49,766 nucleotides of DNA from Bryobacterales bacterium (lineage in GTDB: Bacteria > Acidobacteriota > Terriglobia > Bryobacterales > Bryobacteraceae), in assembly GCA_003164035.1 (NCBI GenBank), contig PLRS01000072.1, positions 1 to 49,766 of the forward strand. Reading direction: 5' to 3'. Position numbers and translations under genes: made by a program. The notes beneath the pieces were generated by a model. It was not told where the DNA came from. It was given only the letters and a program-made list of their open reading frames with translations, and searched no databases. Within the stretch, counting starts at the first letter, position 1, and the number at the start of each line of letters is the position of its first letter. Of this stretch, positions 26,690-36,088 are shown one piece after another.

Positions 26690-27760
26690 ATGACGAAAGT
26701 TTTCCTCGCCCTGTGGCTCGGTGCCGTAGCGCTGATTGCGCAGCCGGCTCAAAATCCGGCCGCGATCGTCCTGGCCAACGATAAACTCGAGTTGACGATC
26801 GGAGCTAACGGCGCCAGGTTCTCCCGGCTCGTGCTCCGCCAGGGGGAGCCGTTGAGCCCACTGGCGGCAATCGGCCATTTTCTCGCACTCGATGGTTTCG
26901 GCGCGCCATCCGCCGAAGAGCAGGCCGCGGGCATGCCCTTCCACGGGGAAGCCAACCACACCACCGCCAAGGTGACCGCCAGACAGGAGTCCGGGCCGGT
27001 GCGCTCTGTCACCTTCGAACTTCGGCTCCCGCTCGCCCAGGAAACCCTGACTCGCACGGTGGAAATCGCCGACGGCGAGAACGTCGTTTACGTCTCGAGC
27101 GACCTCGCCAGCGCCATCGCCATAGACCGGCCGGTGTCCTGGGCCGAACATGCCACTCTGGGACCGCCGTTTCTCGAGCCGGGCCAAGTGACCATCGATA
27201 TGCCCGCGACCCGTTGCCGCGTGCGCGCCGAGAAAGCCGGTTCAACCGGAAAGCTGGCCTATCTGAAAGACTTCGATTGGCCCATGGCGCCGCTCACCAA
27301 AGGCGGTTTCGTGAACCTCCTCACCGTCCCTGTGGGTGAGAGATCGCTTGACCTGGCCAGTTGCCTATTGGACCCCGCCAGGAAGTACGCCTATGTAACC
27401 GCCCTGCGCGCCGACAAGCAATTGATCTTCGGCTACGTTTTCCGCCGTGAAGACTACCCCTGGCTGATGAGCTGGATGAATTACTCGGGCGATGCGCGCG
27501 CCGCGCGGGGAATCGAGTTCTCGACCCAGCCGTTCGATGTCTCTCACCGCGAAACCGTGGACGCGCACGAGATGTTCGGCGCGCCGACTTATAAGTGGCT
27601 GCCGGCCAAGTCCAGCATGCGCACCCGCTTCCTTTTCTTCTACTGCCCCGTTCCCGCCGGCTTCACCGCCGTGTCCGATGTGCTCGTCGAGGACGGCCAG
27701 GTCAAGATCAAAGATAAGTCGGGAATCGTCGTGTCCCTGAACGCGCGCCTCGGGCTATAG
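26690..27760 (+). CDS. Secreted protein, possibly galactose-mutarotase-like fold
   Basis: Exported protein (356 aa from the ATG at 26690; an ATG at 26678 is also in frame, but GAGG lies 6 nt before the inner one). The signal peptide is KVFLALWLGAVALIAQ. The mature part begins IVLANDKLELTIGANGARFSRLVL, a pattern typical of beta-sandwich proteins related to aldose-1-epimerases and of N-terminal domains of some glycosidases. Later segments include PVSWAEHATLGPPFLEPG, in which the SWAEHATLG stretch places a His much as in mutarotase-like proteins. It is co-transcribed with the GH97 gene. An epimerase or sugar-binding role is an inference from fold and context. Confidence 0.62.
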   Translation: MTKVFLALWLGAVALIAQPAQNPAAIVLANDKLELTIGANGARFSRLVLRQGEPLSPLAAIGHFLALDGFGAPSAEEQAAGMPFHGEANHTTAKVTARQESGPVRSVTFELRLPLAQETLTRTVEIADGENVVYVSSDLASAIAIDRPVSWAEHATLGPPFLEPGQVTIDMPATRCRVRAEKAGSTGKLAYLKDFDWPMAPLTKGGFVNLLTVPVGERSLDLASCLLDPARKYAYVTALRADKQLIFGYVFRREDYPWLMSWMNYSGDARAARGIEFSTQPFDVSHRETVDAHEMFGAPTYKWLPAKSSMRTRFLFFYCPVPAGFTAVSDVLVEDGQVKIKDKSGIVVSLNARLGL

Positions 27761-27772
27761 AGCTTTCAGTTA

Positions 27773-27821
27773 TCAGCTATCAGCAACCCGGTGTGGCTGA
27801 CGGCTGACCGCTGATTGCTGA
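27773..27821. terminator. Inverted repeat between convergent genes, possible bidirectional terminator
   Basis: TCAGCTATCAGC (27773-27784) pairs with GCTGATTGCTGA (27810-27821) at 11 of 12 positions. It lies just between the stop of the mutarotase-like gene and the stop of the oxidoreductase gene. No T-run follows on either strand, so termination is a guess. Confidence 0.4.
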
Positions 27822-27826
27822 CCGCT

Positions 27827-29221
27827 TCACCCCAGCAACCCGCGCAGCACGCCGTCCCACGGTTTCCGATACGGGCGCTCGAGCATGGCGCTGGCCTCGC
27901 GGTCGCCGACAATTTCTTCCTTCTCGGGGTCCCAACGGATCTTGCGGCCGGTGCGCAGGGATATGTTGGCAAGATGGCAAGCCACATTCACCTGATGACC
28001 CTCCTCCACGTCCGAAATGGGCCGCTGGCGGCTCTTCACGCAGTCGATGAAATTACGGGCGTGCAGGTTGAACTGCTCCGCGCTCGAACCCGGCTCCTTC
28101 ATGGCTTGAATCCAGGGCGATGGTTTGAAGTTGGGGTCGAGGCGCGGTCCACCCGCAGGGTGCGATCCCAGCCGGACTCCGGGCACCGCCGACATAGGAT
28201 CGATCCGCATGTCCGGCAGAATCTCGAACCCGGCCCGGTTAATCACCAGCGTTCCCTTGTCGCCGATAAATTCCAGGCCGCCTTGCCCACCCCGCCCCTG
28301 CGCCGCTTCGCGGACGTAGTAATCCACCGTGAATCCCGGATACTCCCAGGTGGCGTCCTGCGTATCCGGCGTCTCGCACCCATCCTTCAGCACCAGGCGG
28401 CCACCGCTGGAAGTCGCGGCATTCGGGCCCTTGACGTTCATGACCCATTGGACGATGTCCATCTCGTGCGCGCCCAGGTTGGTCATCTGGCCGCCGGAGT
28501 AATCCCAGAACCAGCGGAAGTGATAGAGACAGTGCATGTGGTTATAGGGACGCTGGCGCGCCGGCCCCAGCCACATGCCGTAGTCGAAATCGGCTGGCGG
28601 CGCCGAATCGGGCGGCACCGGGAAACCCGGCGTGATGTTGCGCGCCGAGCCCGAACGAATGCTCATAATCCGGCCGATGTAGCCCGCCTGCATCAGCTCC
28701 CGCGCCTTCTGGTAGTGCTTGCCGGAGCGCTGCTGCGTGCCCACCTGCACCACCCGATTGTGCTTGCGCGCCACGTCCACCATCCAGCGGCCTTCTTTAA
28801 TGAAGACCGTCATCGGCTTTTCCGTGTAGACGTCCTTGCCCGCCGCGCAGGCCATCATGGCCGCCAGCGCGTGCCAGTGGTCCGGGGTGCACACTACCAC
28901 GGCTTGCAGATCCTTGTTGTCGAGCATCTTGCGGAAATCCCGGTAGGGTTTGGCGGCACCGCCGGTGGCCGCGATACCCTCTTCCAGGCGCGGTTGGTAG
29001 ACTTCGGCCAGAGCGGCGCAATCCACGTCCGGGAGGTTCTTGAAATCGCGAACGTGCTCGACGCCGATCAGGCCGTATCCGATGAAACCGACCTGCACGC
29101 GGTCATTGGCGCCCGCGAGCCTTCGGTAAGACGCCGCGGTAAGCGCCCCAATGGCGCCGCGGCGGGTAATTCCAACGCTGGAAATCGCGGACGAAGACTC
29201 GCGCCCGGCTGAAGAATCCAT
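27827..29221 (-). CDS. Gfo/Idh/MocA-family oxidoreductase, Tat-exported
   Basis: A 464-residue NAD(P)-dependent sugar oxidoreductase-like protein. A Tat-type signal (ITRRGAIGALTAAS) precedes the Rossmann domain: VQVGFIGYGLIGVEHVRDF, VVVCTPDHWH and the family EKP motif in VYTEKPMTVF, followed by VQVGTQQRSG. The C-terminal alpha/beta domain includes DFDYGMWLGPARQRPYN and SGGQMTNLGAHEMDIVQW, with candidate catalytic acid and His. Exported Gfo/Idh/MocA proteins like this are common beside glycosidases in soil Acidobacteria and Planctomycetes, and several relatives act as glycosidases or dehydrogenases on sugars. The substrate is unknown. GAGGGG lies 7 nt before the ATG. Confidence 0.9.
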   Translation of the reverse strand: MDSSAGRESSSAISSVGITRRGAIGALTAASYRRLAGANDRVQVGFIGYGLIGVEHVRDFKNLPDVDCAALAEVYQPRLEEGIAATGGAAKPYRDFRKMLDNKDLQAVVVCTPDHWHALAAMMACAAGKDVYTEKPMTVFIKEGRWMVDVARKHNRVVQVGTQQRSGKHYQKARELMQAGYIGRIMSIRSGSARNITPGFPVPPDSAPPADFDYGMWLGPARQRPYNHMHCLYHFRWFWDYSGGQMTNLGAHEMDIVQWVMNVKGPNAATSSGGRLVLKDGCETPDTQDATWEYPGFTVDYYVREAAQGRGGQGGLEFIGDKGTLVINRAGFEILPDMRIDPMSAVPGVRLGSHPAGGPRLDPNFKPSPWIQAMKEPGSSAEQFNLHARNFIDCVKSRQRPISDVEEGHQVNVACHLANISLRTGRKIRWDPEKEEIVGDREASAMLERPYRKPWDGVLRGLLG

Positions 29222-29414
29222 AACCGTTCCCCTCGCGAAAAACCCAGAGACCTGGTACAGGTTTTGTCACCGCGAGTCGAGCCCGCTCCCGGCTACCAAA
29301 AGTATAACTCAAGGCCATCGCGATGTTGCCACACCCACGGCCAAACGGAGCGCGGCGTCGGTTGGCTTCCTCCATGGGTGCGCCGGGAATTCATAGTTGA
29401 TACCCTTCGGGGAT

Positions 29415-31454
29415 ATGGGACCTAAGGCTGTGGGCGCTTTTCCGTGGAAGAAGATGAGGCTGCTGCCGCTTACCGGTTCTTTTGCCATCGCGTGCCTGGC
29501 CGCTACACCGGTTCGAACCATCGAGAACCGCGATCTGCGCGTGACCGTCGATCCCGGCGCCGGGCAAATCACCGTTCTCGACAAAGTCGCCCGCCATCAA
29601 TGGCAACAATCCCGGCCCGCGGGCGCCAACCGCGGGTTTCGCGATCTGGAGCGGAAGTCGCCCCAGAGCCTCTCCTTTACGGCCGATCTGGCCGGCAGCG
29701 GTGGGAAGACCTGGCCGGCGTTCGTCACGCTGTCGCTCACTCCGGCCGGCTCCGACCTCGTCGCGGAAGTGGACATGGCGGACCGGAGCGTGCCATTGGA
29801 GTACGTCGAATTTCTCGAACCTTGGGTTCTGGACTCGCCGTCGGCCTCGCTCGCCGTCGCCGATTACGCCGATGGCCATCTCTATCCCTTGAACCTCCGG
29901 CCGCTTCCCAAGACGCGCTTCATGCTCGACAACATCGACATGCCGTGGGTGGGGGTCTGCGACGTGGACCGGGGTTTCGGATACGCCCTGATCGCCGACA
30001 CGCCGGACGATGGATACATCGAAATGCGCGCCGTGCCCGGCACCCAGGTTTCGGCGCCGCGCCTGGTGTGGACAGCCAGCTATCGTCAGTTCCGCTACCC
30101 CCGCCGGGCCATCTACCACTTCGCCGCTACCGGCGGCTATGTGGCTCTCGCCAAGCGCTACCGCGAATACGCTCGCACGCTCGGCGTAGTGACGCCATTC
30201 GCCGAAAAGCTGAAACAGAATCCGAACCTGGCCCGCCTGTTCGGCGCGCCCGACGTGTGGGGCGATGGCACGCTCGGCTTCGCGCGCGAGGCCAAAGCGG
30301 CCGGTGTGGAGAAGATGCTGCAGCACACCAGCGGTTCCGAAGGGGTCCGCCGCGGTGTTACCGCCGAGGACATCAAGGCGATCGATGCGCTCGGCTACCT
30401 GACCAGCACCTATGACGTCTACGCCGACATCCTGCCGCTCGAGCCCGGCCATGAGGTGACGCCACACAGCGATCTGGTTCCGGACAACGTGGTCCTGCGC
30501 GCCGATGGCCAGCGCATGACCGCCTGGCTCACCTGGGACGGGAAACAGTACATGAAACGCTGTCCGGCCTTATGGATTGACGTGGCCAAACTCGTCATCC
30601 CCAGAGACCTGGCGCTGTTCCCGTACATCGGCCGCTTCATCGACGTCATCACCGCCGAGGGCCTCTACGAATGCTTTGACGCGCGCCATCCGCTCACGCG
30701 CACCGGAAAACGCGAAGCCAACACCGCCATGCTGCGCTACGTGCGTTCGCTCGGGCTGGTGGTGGGCTCCGAACATGGACGCTGGTGGGCTGTGCCCCAC
30801 GTCGACTACATCGAAGGCATGATGAGCGGCGGCTTCGCTTCGTGGCCATCGGGCCACCTGATCAGGCCCAAGACGAAGGACCAGGTGTTCGACGGCCCGT
30901 CCGGCAACCGTTACCCAAGCTGGGAGACGTACGCCAAGTGGGGCATCGGACACGAGTACCGCATCCCCTTGTGGGAACTGGTGTTTCACGACTGCATTGT
31001 ATCGACGTGGTATTGGGGCGACTCCAGCGACTTCCTGCTCGCCGCGGCGCCCGAGATCACGCTCAAGAAGGATGCGTTCAATGTCCTGTACGGCACCATG
31101 CCGATGATGTGGGCCGGGCCGAACGGCTCCTGGCCCTCCGCGCGCGAGGTTTTTCTGCGCACCTACCGCAACACCTGTAAGCTGCATGAGGCGATAGCCG
31201 CGAGCGAGATGCTCAGCCATGAATTCGTTACCCCCGACCGCGCCGTGCAACAGACACGATTTGCCGACGGCACGCGCGTATTGGTGAATTTCGGCGAGAA
31301 GCCCTACACGGCCAGGATCGGCGGGCGGGTGCACGTGCTTCCGCCCAACGGCTTCGTGGCGAAGGGGCCGCGCATCGAGCAGTCCATGGACTTGGTGAAC
31401 GGGCAAGTGGTAACGACCATCCAGGCGGGGTCGTATCGTTATCAAGGCCGCTGA
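29415..31454 (+). CDS. Secreted glycoside hydrolase related to GH101/GH129
   Basis: An exported protein of about 679 aa. After a KK-containing n-region comes a hydrophobic core (LLPLTGSFAIACLAA), then a beta-sandwich (IENRDLRVTVDPGAGQITVLD) and a barrel-like domain. That domain has the segments LGYLTSTYDVYADI, YIGRFIDVITAEGLYECFD, GLVVGSEHGRWW and VDYIEGMMSGG, with Asp/Glu residues at barrel strand ends. The pattern resembles GH101/GH129-type endo- or exo-alpha-N-acetylgalactosaminidases; the exact family is uncertain. Start options are 29415 (ATG after a GGGG-containing site), 29454 (ATG beginning the hydrophobic core, after GGAAG) and a TTG at 29397. It is divergent from the oxidoreductase gene and fits a glycan-degrading role. 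Confidence 0.68.
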   Translation: MGPKAVGAFPWKKMRLLPLTGSFAIACLAATPVRTIENRDLRVTVDPGAGQITVLDKVARHQWQQSRPAGANRGFRDLERKSPQSLSFTADLAGSGGKTWPAFVTLSLTPAGSDLVAEVDMADRSVPLEYVEFLEPWVLDSPSASLAVADYADGHLYPLNLRPLPKTRFMLDNIDMPWVGVCDVDRGFGYALIADTPDDGYIEMRAVPGTQVSAPRLVWTASYRQFRYPRRAIYHFAATGGYVALAKRYREYARTLGVVTPFAEKLKQNPNLARLFGAPDVWGDGTLGFAREAKAAGVEKMLQHTSGSEGVRRGVTAEDIKAIDALGYLTSTYDVYADILPLEPGHEVTPHSDLVPDNVVLRADGQRMTAWLTWDGKQYMKRCPALWIDVAKLVIPRDLALFPYIGRFIDVITAEGLYECFDARHPLTRTGKREANTAMLRYVRSLGLVVGSEHGRWWAVPHVDYIEGMMSGGFASWPSGHLIRPKTKDQVFDGPSGNRYPSWETYAKWGIGHEYRIPLWELVFHDCIVSTWYWGDSSDFLLAAAPEITLKKDAFNVLYGTMPMMWAGPNGSWPSAREVFLRTYRNTCKLHEAIAASEMLSHEFVTPDRAVQQTRFADGTRVLVNFGEKPYTARIGGRVHVLPPNGFVAKGPRIEQSMDLVNGQVVTTIQAGSYRYQGR

Positions 31455-31546
31455 GCGCGGGCGCCGGCGGCCGGATGTATACTGATTCCGAGCCGGGATG
31501 GCCAAACGGAACTCGGACTTCATAATCGATAAGGGAGTCTTAAACT

Positions 31547-33232
31547 ATGAAAGCAAACAGGCGCCAGTTCATGCAGACCATGGGGACGGGCGCATCCGGA
31601 ATTGCCCTTGCCGCGGCGGCAATCTCCACGGGGTGTTCTCCGGCCCCCAACGAAGGCAAGGACGGGCAGCTTCTGCTTGTCGGCGACAATATCGCGGTCG
31701 CGAATACCCAACACGGAAAAGTCAGAGGATACGTGCTCCGCGGAATCCATTACTTCCTCGGCATGCCCTACGGCGCGGATACCTCCGGAGAAAATCGGTT
31801 CATGCCTCCGCGGAAACCGAAACCCTGGACGGATATATACCCGGCGCTGTGGTGGGGCACTACGGCGCCTCAAGACATGGAGAACCGGTATGCCAATAAA
31901 TACGGTTCCTTTCGGGATCACTGGAACTATGCCGACGTAAGCGAGGATTGTCTCCGGATCAACGTCTTCACGCCCGCCATCAACGACGGCCAGAAAAGAC
32001 CGGTGATGTTCTGGATCCACGGCGGCGGCTTCACCAGCGGCAACGGGATCGAACAGGATGGGTACAATGGCGAAAACTTCGCCCGGTTGGGTAACGTGGT
32101 TTTTTGCTCCATCAATCATCGGCTAGGTCCGCTGGGATTCTGCGATCTTGCCGGCGTGGGCGGAGAAGACTTCGCCGCGTCCGGGAACGTAGGCATGCTG
32201 GATATTGTGGCTGCGCTCGAGTGGGTTCGGGACAATATCGCGGGCTTTGGCGGCGATCCGGGGAATGTCACCATTATGGGGCAGTCTGGCGGCGGCGCCA
32301 AAGTCTGCAACCTCACTGCGATGCCTTCGGCCAAGGGATTGTTCCACAAAGCCGTGGTATTAAGCGGAGCATCCCGGAGATCGGGTGACAAGGCCTTTGC
32401 CGAGAAGTTGGGCGCCGCCGTGGTGAAACAAGCCGGACTGAAGCCCACCGAGTTAAAGAAACTGCAGGCCATGCCGTGGAAGGATTTCTATGCCATCGCC
32501 GCCAAAACGCAAGAGGACTTGGCCAAGGAAGGAGGACCCGGGGGCATGATGACGCACGGATTCAACCCCGTCGTAGATGGCAAGATTCTGCCCCAGCATC
32601 CCTACGATCCCGAAGCCGCACCCACGGCGGCCGATGTGCCGATGATCATCAGCTCGGTGCAGAACGAAATGTCGCCCAGTTGGAACGATTCCTCGCTGGA
32701 ATCGATCACACTGGAACAGGTGGCGGACAAACTCAGGGAAAGAGCCGGTTTCGCCCCGGGCTTCGGCGACAAAGCCAAGGACGTCGTCGATTCCTATGCG
32801 AAAGCCTTCCCGGGCAAAAAGCCGGTGGAAATCTGGTCGCTGGTCAGCAGCAACCGGCAATCGGTCGTGGCGCTGGCGGATGTGAAGTCCAAGCAGCCCG
32901 CCGCGGTATTTGTCGATTGGTTCACCTGGCAGCCTCCTTTATTCGACAACCGCATGCGCGCGTTCCATTGTGTGGATATTTGTTTTTGGTTTTACAACAC
33001 GGATCTGATGCTGACCCACACAGGCGGCGGCCCCAAACCAAGAGCACTGTCCGCCAAAATGGCCGGCGCTTTGCTGCAATTCATGAAGACCGGCGATCCC
33101 AATGGCGGCGGACTTCCCACCTGGCCCAAGTATTCCTCCGCCAACGGGGAAACCATGGTCCTCGATGAAACCAGCGCGGCGAAGAACGACCCGGACAGGG
33201 AAGCCAGGAAGGCGCTGCCGCAATTAACGTAG
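31547..33232 (+). CDS. Type-B carboxylesterase, exported
   Basis: An alpha/beta-hydrolase (561 aa) of the carboxylesterase type B family. An N-terminal NRRQFMQTMGTGASGIALAA segment looks like a Tat signal, and the following ISTGCSP may be a weak lipobox. Family features: HGKVRGYVLRGIHYFLGMPYG, SEDCLRINVFTP, the oxyanion-hole HGGGF, and the nucleophile elbow MGQSGGG with Ser around residue 247. A Glu in SSVQNE and a His in AFHCVD complete a plausible triad. The elbow has Gly where the commonest form (GESAGG) has Ala. AAGGGAGT before the ATG is the ribosome site. It may deacetylate sugars or polyesters near the glycosidases; the substrate is unknown. Confidence 0.9.
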   Translation: MKANRRQFMQTMGTGASGIALAAAAISTGCSPAPNEGKDGQLLLVGDNIAVANTQHGKVRGYVLRGIHYFLGMPYGADTSGENRFMPPRKPKPWTDIYPALWWGTTAPQDMENRYANKYGSFRDHWNYADVSEDCLRINVFTPAINDGQKRPVMFWIHGGGFTSGNGIEQDGYNGENFARLGNVVFCSINHRLGPLGFCDLAGVGGEDFAASGNVGMLDIVAALEWVRDNIAGFGGDPGNVTIMGQSGGGAKVCNLTAMPSAKGLFHKAVVLSGASRRSGDKAFAEKLGAAVVKQAGLKPTELKKLQAMPWKDFYAIAAKTQEDLAKEGGPGGMMTHGFNPVVDGKILPQHPYDPEAAPTAADVPMIISSVQNEMSPSWNDSSLESITLEQVADKLRERAGFAPGFGDKAKDVVDSYAKAFPGKKPVEIWSLVSSNRQSVVALADVKSKQPAAVFVDWFTWQPPLFDNRMRAFHCVDICFWFYNTDLMLTHTGGGPKPRALSAKMAGALLQFMKTGDPNGGGLPTWPKYSSANGETMVLDETSAAKNDPDREARKALPQLT

Positions 33233-33263
33233 TACACGCCTTCTCAATTACAGACTCATATTC

Positions 33264-33330
33264 GGCAACCGCTCCCTGACGGTCGCGGCTTCGCGCGTTT
33301 CCGAGCCGCGGCCGTGAGGGAGCGGTTGGC
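33264..33330. repeat. Intergenic palindrome, 27-bp arms
   Basis: The left arm (33264-33290, GGCAACCGCTCCCTGACGGT and on) and right arm (33304-33330) pair at 24 of 27 positions around a 13-nt loop. It lies between the convergent esterase and enolase-superfamily genes. No coding potential was seen in 33233-33434. Confidence 0.75.
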
Positions 33331-33434
33331 ACGCACATACGTTAGCGGACTTCCGAAGCGGTGTACTTAATTTCGCGTCCCGCCTGATTCCTGTTTGAGG
33401 TGACGCCGCACGCTGCGCAACTGTCGACGAGGCG

Positions 33435-34832
33435 TCACTCGTCGGTGCAATTGCACCACGTGCCGTCGGCCTTAAAATGCGGCCAGGGGCCATTGGTGCG
33501 AAACCCCGATGTGATGATCTTGTCGTACTCCGGCGTCGGCTCGAAGAAACCGGGCTCGCGCAGGTGCTCCTTGACGACGTCGTCGTTCAACTCCAGGCCC
33601 AGGCCCGGCGAGTCCGGCACGCGGACGTAGCCGTCGTCGACGATCGGCTTCTCCACGCCCTTCACCAGGTCTTGCCACCAGGGCATGTCGGCGGCATGCA
33701 TCTCGATAGCCACGAAATTGGTTGTCGTCAGGGTCGCGGCCACGTGCGCCATGGCAATCATGCCAATCGGAGATCCCGGCAGGTGGATGGCGGTCTTGAT
33801 GCCGTGCGCCGCCGCATAATCGGCAATCCGCTTGATCTCCAGCATCCCACCGGAGAAAACGTAATCGGGGTGGATGATATCCACCGCCTGGTTCTCAATC
33901 AGCTCGCGGAAGCCTTCCACGCCAAAGGCCATCTCCCCGGTCAGGATCGGGGTGGTGGTGTTCTGGCGGATCTCCTTGAACTCGCGCCAGCGAACCGAGT
34001 TTCTGCCGATCAGGTCTTCGGCCCAGGCCAAGCCGTAGGGTTCGAACGCTCTGGCGTAACGGATGGCGTCCTTCACGCTCATCCTCTCCTCCGGCTGGAC
34101 GAAGTGGTCGCCGGCAATGGGAGCGCCCTTGCCCAGCACGTCGCGCGCGGCGGCCACGTATTCGCAAAGGTAGCCGAGGCCTTTGTCGGTGGCGATGCCG
34201 TTGGGGAAAACCGCGCCCGGGCGGTCCGCCACCAGCGGGGTTTCCAAATCCATCTTGAAGAACCGGAAGCCCATTTTTCGCCGCCGGTCGATGCGCTGCG
34301 CATACTGTTTTGGTTCTTTGGCGCCGGCGGTGTCGGCGTACAGCAAAACCCGGTTCTGCACTTTCTCGCCCAATAATCGCCACGCGGGCACGCCGTAGAC
34401 CTTGCCGGCAATATCGTGCAACGCCAGGTCGATGGCGCCGTAACCGCTGTTCCAGAAACTCTGGCCGACCGAGCCACGCAGGGGCCGCAGAATCGCCTCG
34501 ATCTCCACCGGGTTCCTGCCCACCAGGAACGGTTTCAGCATCAGGGCGGAGCCCTTGACGCCGGCGGCGAAGACTTCGCCCAGGCCGTACACGCCCTGGT
34601 TGGTATCGATACGGATGAGCGGGTAATCGTAATACGCCGCCACCGTGGCGGCGCGAATATCGGTGATCTTCAGATTGCTCGGAGCCGAAAAGCGATTCAC
34701 GGGCTGCGCCGGATTCGCCTGACCGGAGGCGGCCGTCACCGCCAGTTTCAATAGAGAGCCGGCCGCGGCGCCGCCGGCTACACTCCTCAACAGGTTGCGT
34801 CGGGTGACGCTCGATCTTCCAGGCCGATGCAT
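33435..34832 (-). CDS. Enolase-superfamily dehydratase (mandelate racemase/muconate lactonizing type)
   Basis: A 465-residue protein with a Tat-like signal (SSVTRRNLLRSVAGGAAAG), which is unusual for this mostly cytosolic family. The capping domain (ITDIRAATVAAYYDYPLIRIDT) is followed by the barrel. Candidate metal ligands are Asp in GDHFVQ, Glu in WAEDL and Glu in TGEM. The FKMDLET segment carries the base Lys, and IIHPDYVFSGG and AIHLPGSPIG fit the later strands. These suit sugar-acid dehydratases, such as D-galactonate dehydratase relatives; the substrate is uncertain. The start is the ATG at 34832, because AAGGAG lies 9 nt upstream. An ATG at 34859 overlaps the stop of the upstream gene. 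It follows the M24 peptidase gene closely on the same strand. Confidence 0.87.
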   Translation of the reverse strand: MHRPGRSSVTRRNLLRSVAGGAAAGSLLKLAVTAASGQANPAQPVNRFSAPSNLKITDIRAATVAAYYDYPLIRIDTNQGVYGLGEVFAAGVKGSALMLKPFLVGRNPVEIEAILRPLRGSVGQSFWNSGYGAIDLALHDIAGKVYGVPAWRLLGEKVQNRVLLYADTAGAKEPKQYAQRIDRRRKMGFRFFKMDLETPLVADRPGAVFPNGIATDKGLGYLCEYVAAARDVLGKGAPIAGDHFVQPEERMSVKDAIRYARAFEPYGLAWAEDLIGRNSVRWREFKEIRQNTTTPILTGEMAFGVEGFRELIENQAVDIIHPDYVFSGGMLEIKRIADYAAAHGIKTAIHLPGSPIGMIAMAHVAATLTTTNFVAIEMHAADMPWWQDLVKGVEKPIVDDGYVRVPDSPGLGLELNDDVVKEHLREPGFFEPTPEYDKIITSGFRTNGPWPHFKADGTWCNCTDE

Positions 34833-34858
34833 TTCGATCAGCTCCTTTTCGATGAACA

Positions 34859-36028
34859 TTACCTCAGCTTGAGTTCTCGCTGGATTTCGCCGGTGACTCG
34901 GGCTTCGCTCTCACCCACGAACATGTTCACTTCGCTGCGGATGCCGAACTTGGGAAGATACACGCCCGGCTCGATCGAAAAGCAAGTCCAGGGGATCACG
35001 CGCCGGTCGTCGTGGTTCTCCAGGTTATCCATGTTGGCGCCGTTGCCGTGAACTTCGGTGCCGATGGAATGGCCGGTGCGGTGGGTGAAATATTCGCCGA
35101 AACCGGCCTGGCGGATGACGTCGCGAGCGGCATCGTCCACCTGGTAGCCCTGCAGAGGCTGGCGCGCGATCGCGGCACTCTTCACCAGTTCGATGGCGGC
35201 ATCGCGCGCGCCGGTCACCGCGTCGAACACGTTGCGGATTTCCTCGGGCGGGTTCTCACCCAAAAAGTGCGTCCAGGTGATGTCGTAATAAACGGCATCC
35301 GGCTGGTCCAGCTTGGCCCACATATCGATCAGCAGCAGGTCGCCCGAATGAATCGGCTGGCTCAGCTCTTCGGTGGGCTCGTAGTGCGGGTTCGACGCAT
35401 TGGCATTCACGCCCACGATGGGGCCGTGATCGGTCTCGAGGCCGGCCGCTTCGAAGCCGCCGCGAATGAACTGCTTCACCTCGACTTCCTGAATGGGCGC
35501 GCCATTGGCGGTACGCTCGCGGACCAGGGCGAAAGCCGCCGCGCGCACCCGGTCCACCCGCCGCCCCGCTTCCAGGTGGCTATCGAGCTGCGCCGCGCTC
35601 CATCGCGCCTCAAAAGCCTGGACCAGCTCGGCCGAACTCGCCACTTCCAGGCCCACGCTCCGCACCAGCTCCACGGTTCCCGCATCGACCATCGCCACGT
35701 ACGGAATGGCGCACTTAGGCGAATACTGCATGGCCACACGCTTCAGTCCCGCGGTGATTTTGGTTAGCCCGGCGACTTGTTCTTCCCAGCTCGAATACAA
35801 GTTCTTTTCGCCGGGCAGCGGGTCGAGCATATTCGCTTCGATGCGATGCACCAGCCCGCGCGGCTCGCCCTCGGCCGGCACCAGGTAATACCAGCGCCGC
35901 GTCGGGGTGCGCGGCACCGTGAGATGCAGCACGCGATACGCCAGCGGATCGCGAAAATGATGGTCGAAGAACAGCCAGCCGTCCAGCCGCTGTTCGCGTA
36001 ATTCCTGTTGCAGGCGGGCAAGGTCCAT
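34859..36028 (-). CDS. M24-family peptidase (Xaa-Pro aminopeptidase-like)
   Basis: A 389-residue metallopeptidase with the creatinase/prolidase layout: an N-terminal domain (LQQELREQRLDGWLFFDHH, then VPRTPTRRWYYLVP), then a pita-bread catalytic domain. Candidate metal ligands are Asp in LLLIDMW, Asp in YYDITWTHF, His in THRTGHSIG, Glu in SIEPGVY and Glu in RSEVNMF. It probably removes N-terminal residues next to proline or hydrolyses dipeptides in the cytoplasm; no signal peptide is visible. The frame stays open far upstream to 38008, but that part is antisense to another gene, so the ATG at 36028 is used. The stop abuts the downstream enolase-superfamily gene. It is divergent from the gene at 36089. 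Confidence 0.88.
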   Translation of the reverse strand: MDLARLQQELREQRLDGWLFFDHHFRDPLAYRVLHLTVPRTPTRRWYYLVPAEGEPRGLVHRIEANMLDPLPGEKNLYSSWEEQVAGLTKITAGLKRVAMQYSPKCAIPYVAMVDAGTVELVRSVGLEVASSAELVQAFEARWSAAQLDSHLEAGRRVDRVRAAAFALVRERTANGAPIQEVEVKQFIRGGFEAAGLETDHGPIVGVNANASNPHYEPTEELSQPIHSGDLLLIDMWAKLDQPDAVYYDITWTHFLGENPPEEIRNVFDAVTGARDAAIELVKSAAIARQPLQGYQVDDAARDVIRQAGFGEYFTHRTGHSIGTEVHGNGANMDNLENHDDRRVIPWTCFSIEPGVYLPKFGIRSEVNMFVGESEARVTGEIQRELKLR

Positions 36029-36088
36029 ATCGCTCTCTATGGTAGCCGAAGACCCGGCGGCGCGCGCTATGATGGCAGTCACGCTCCC

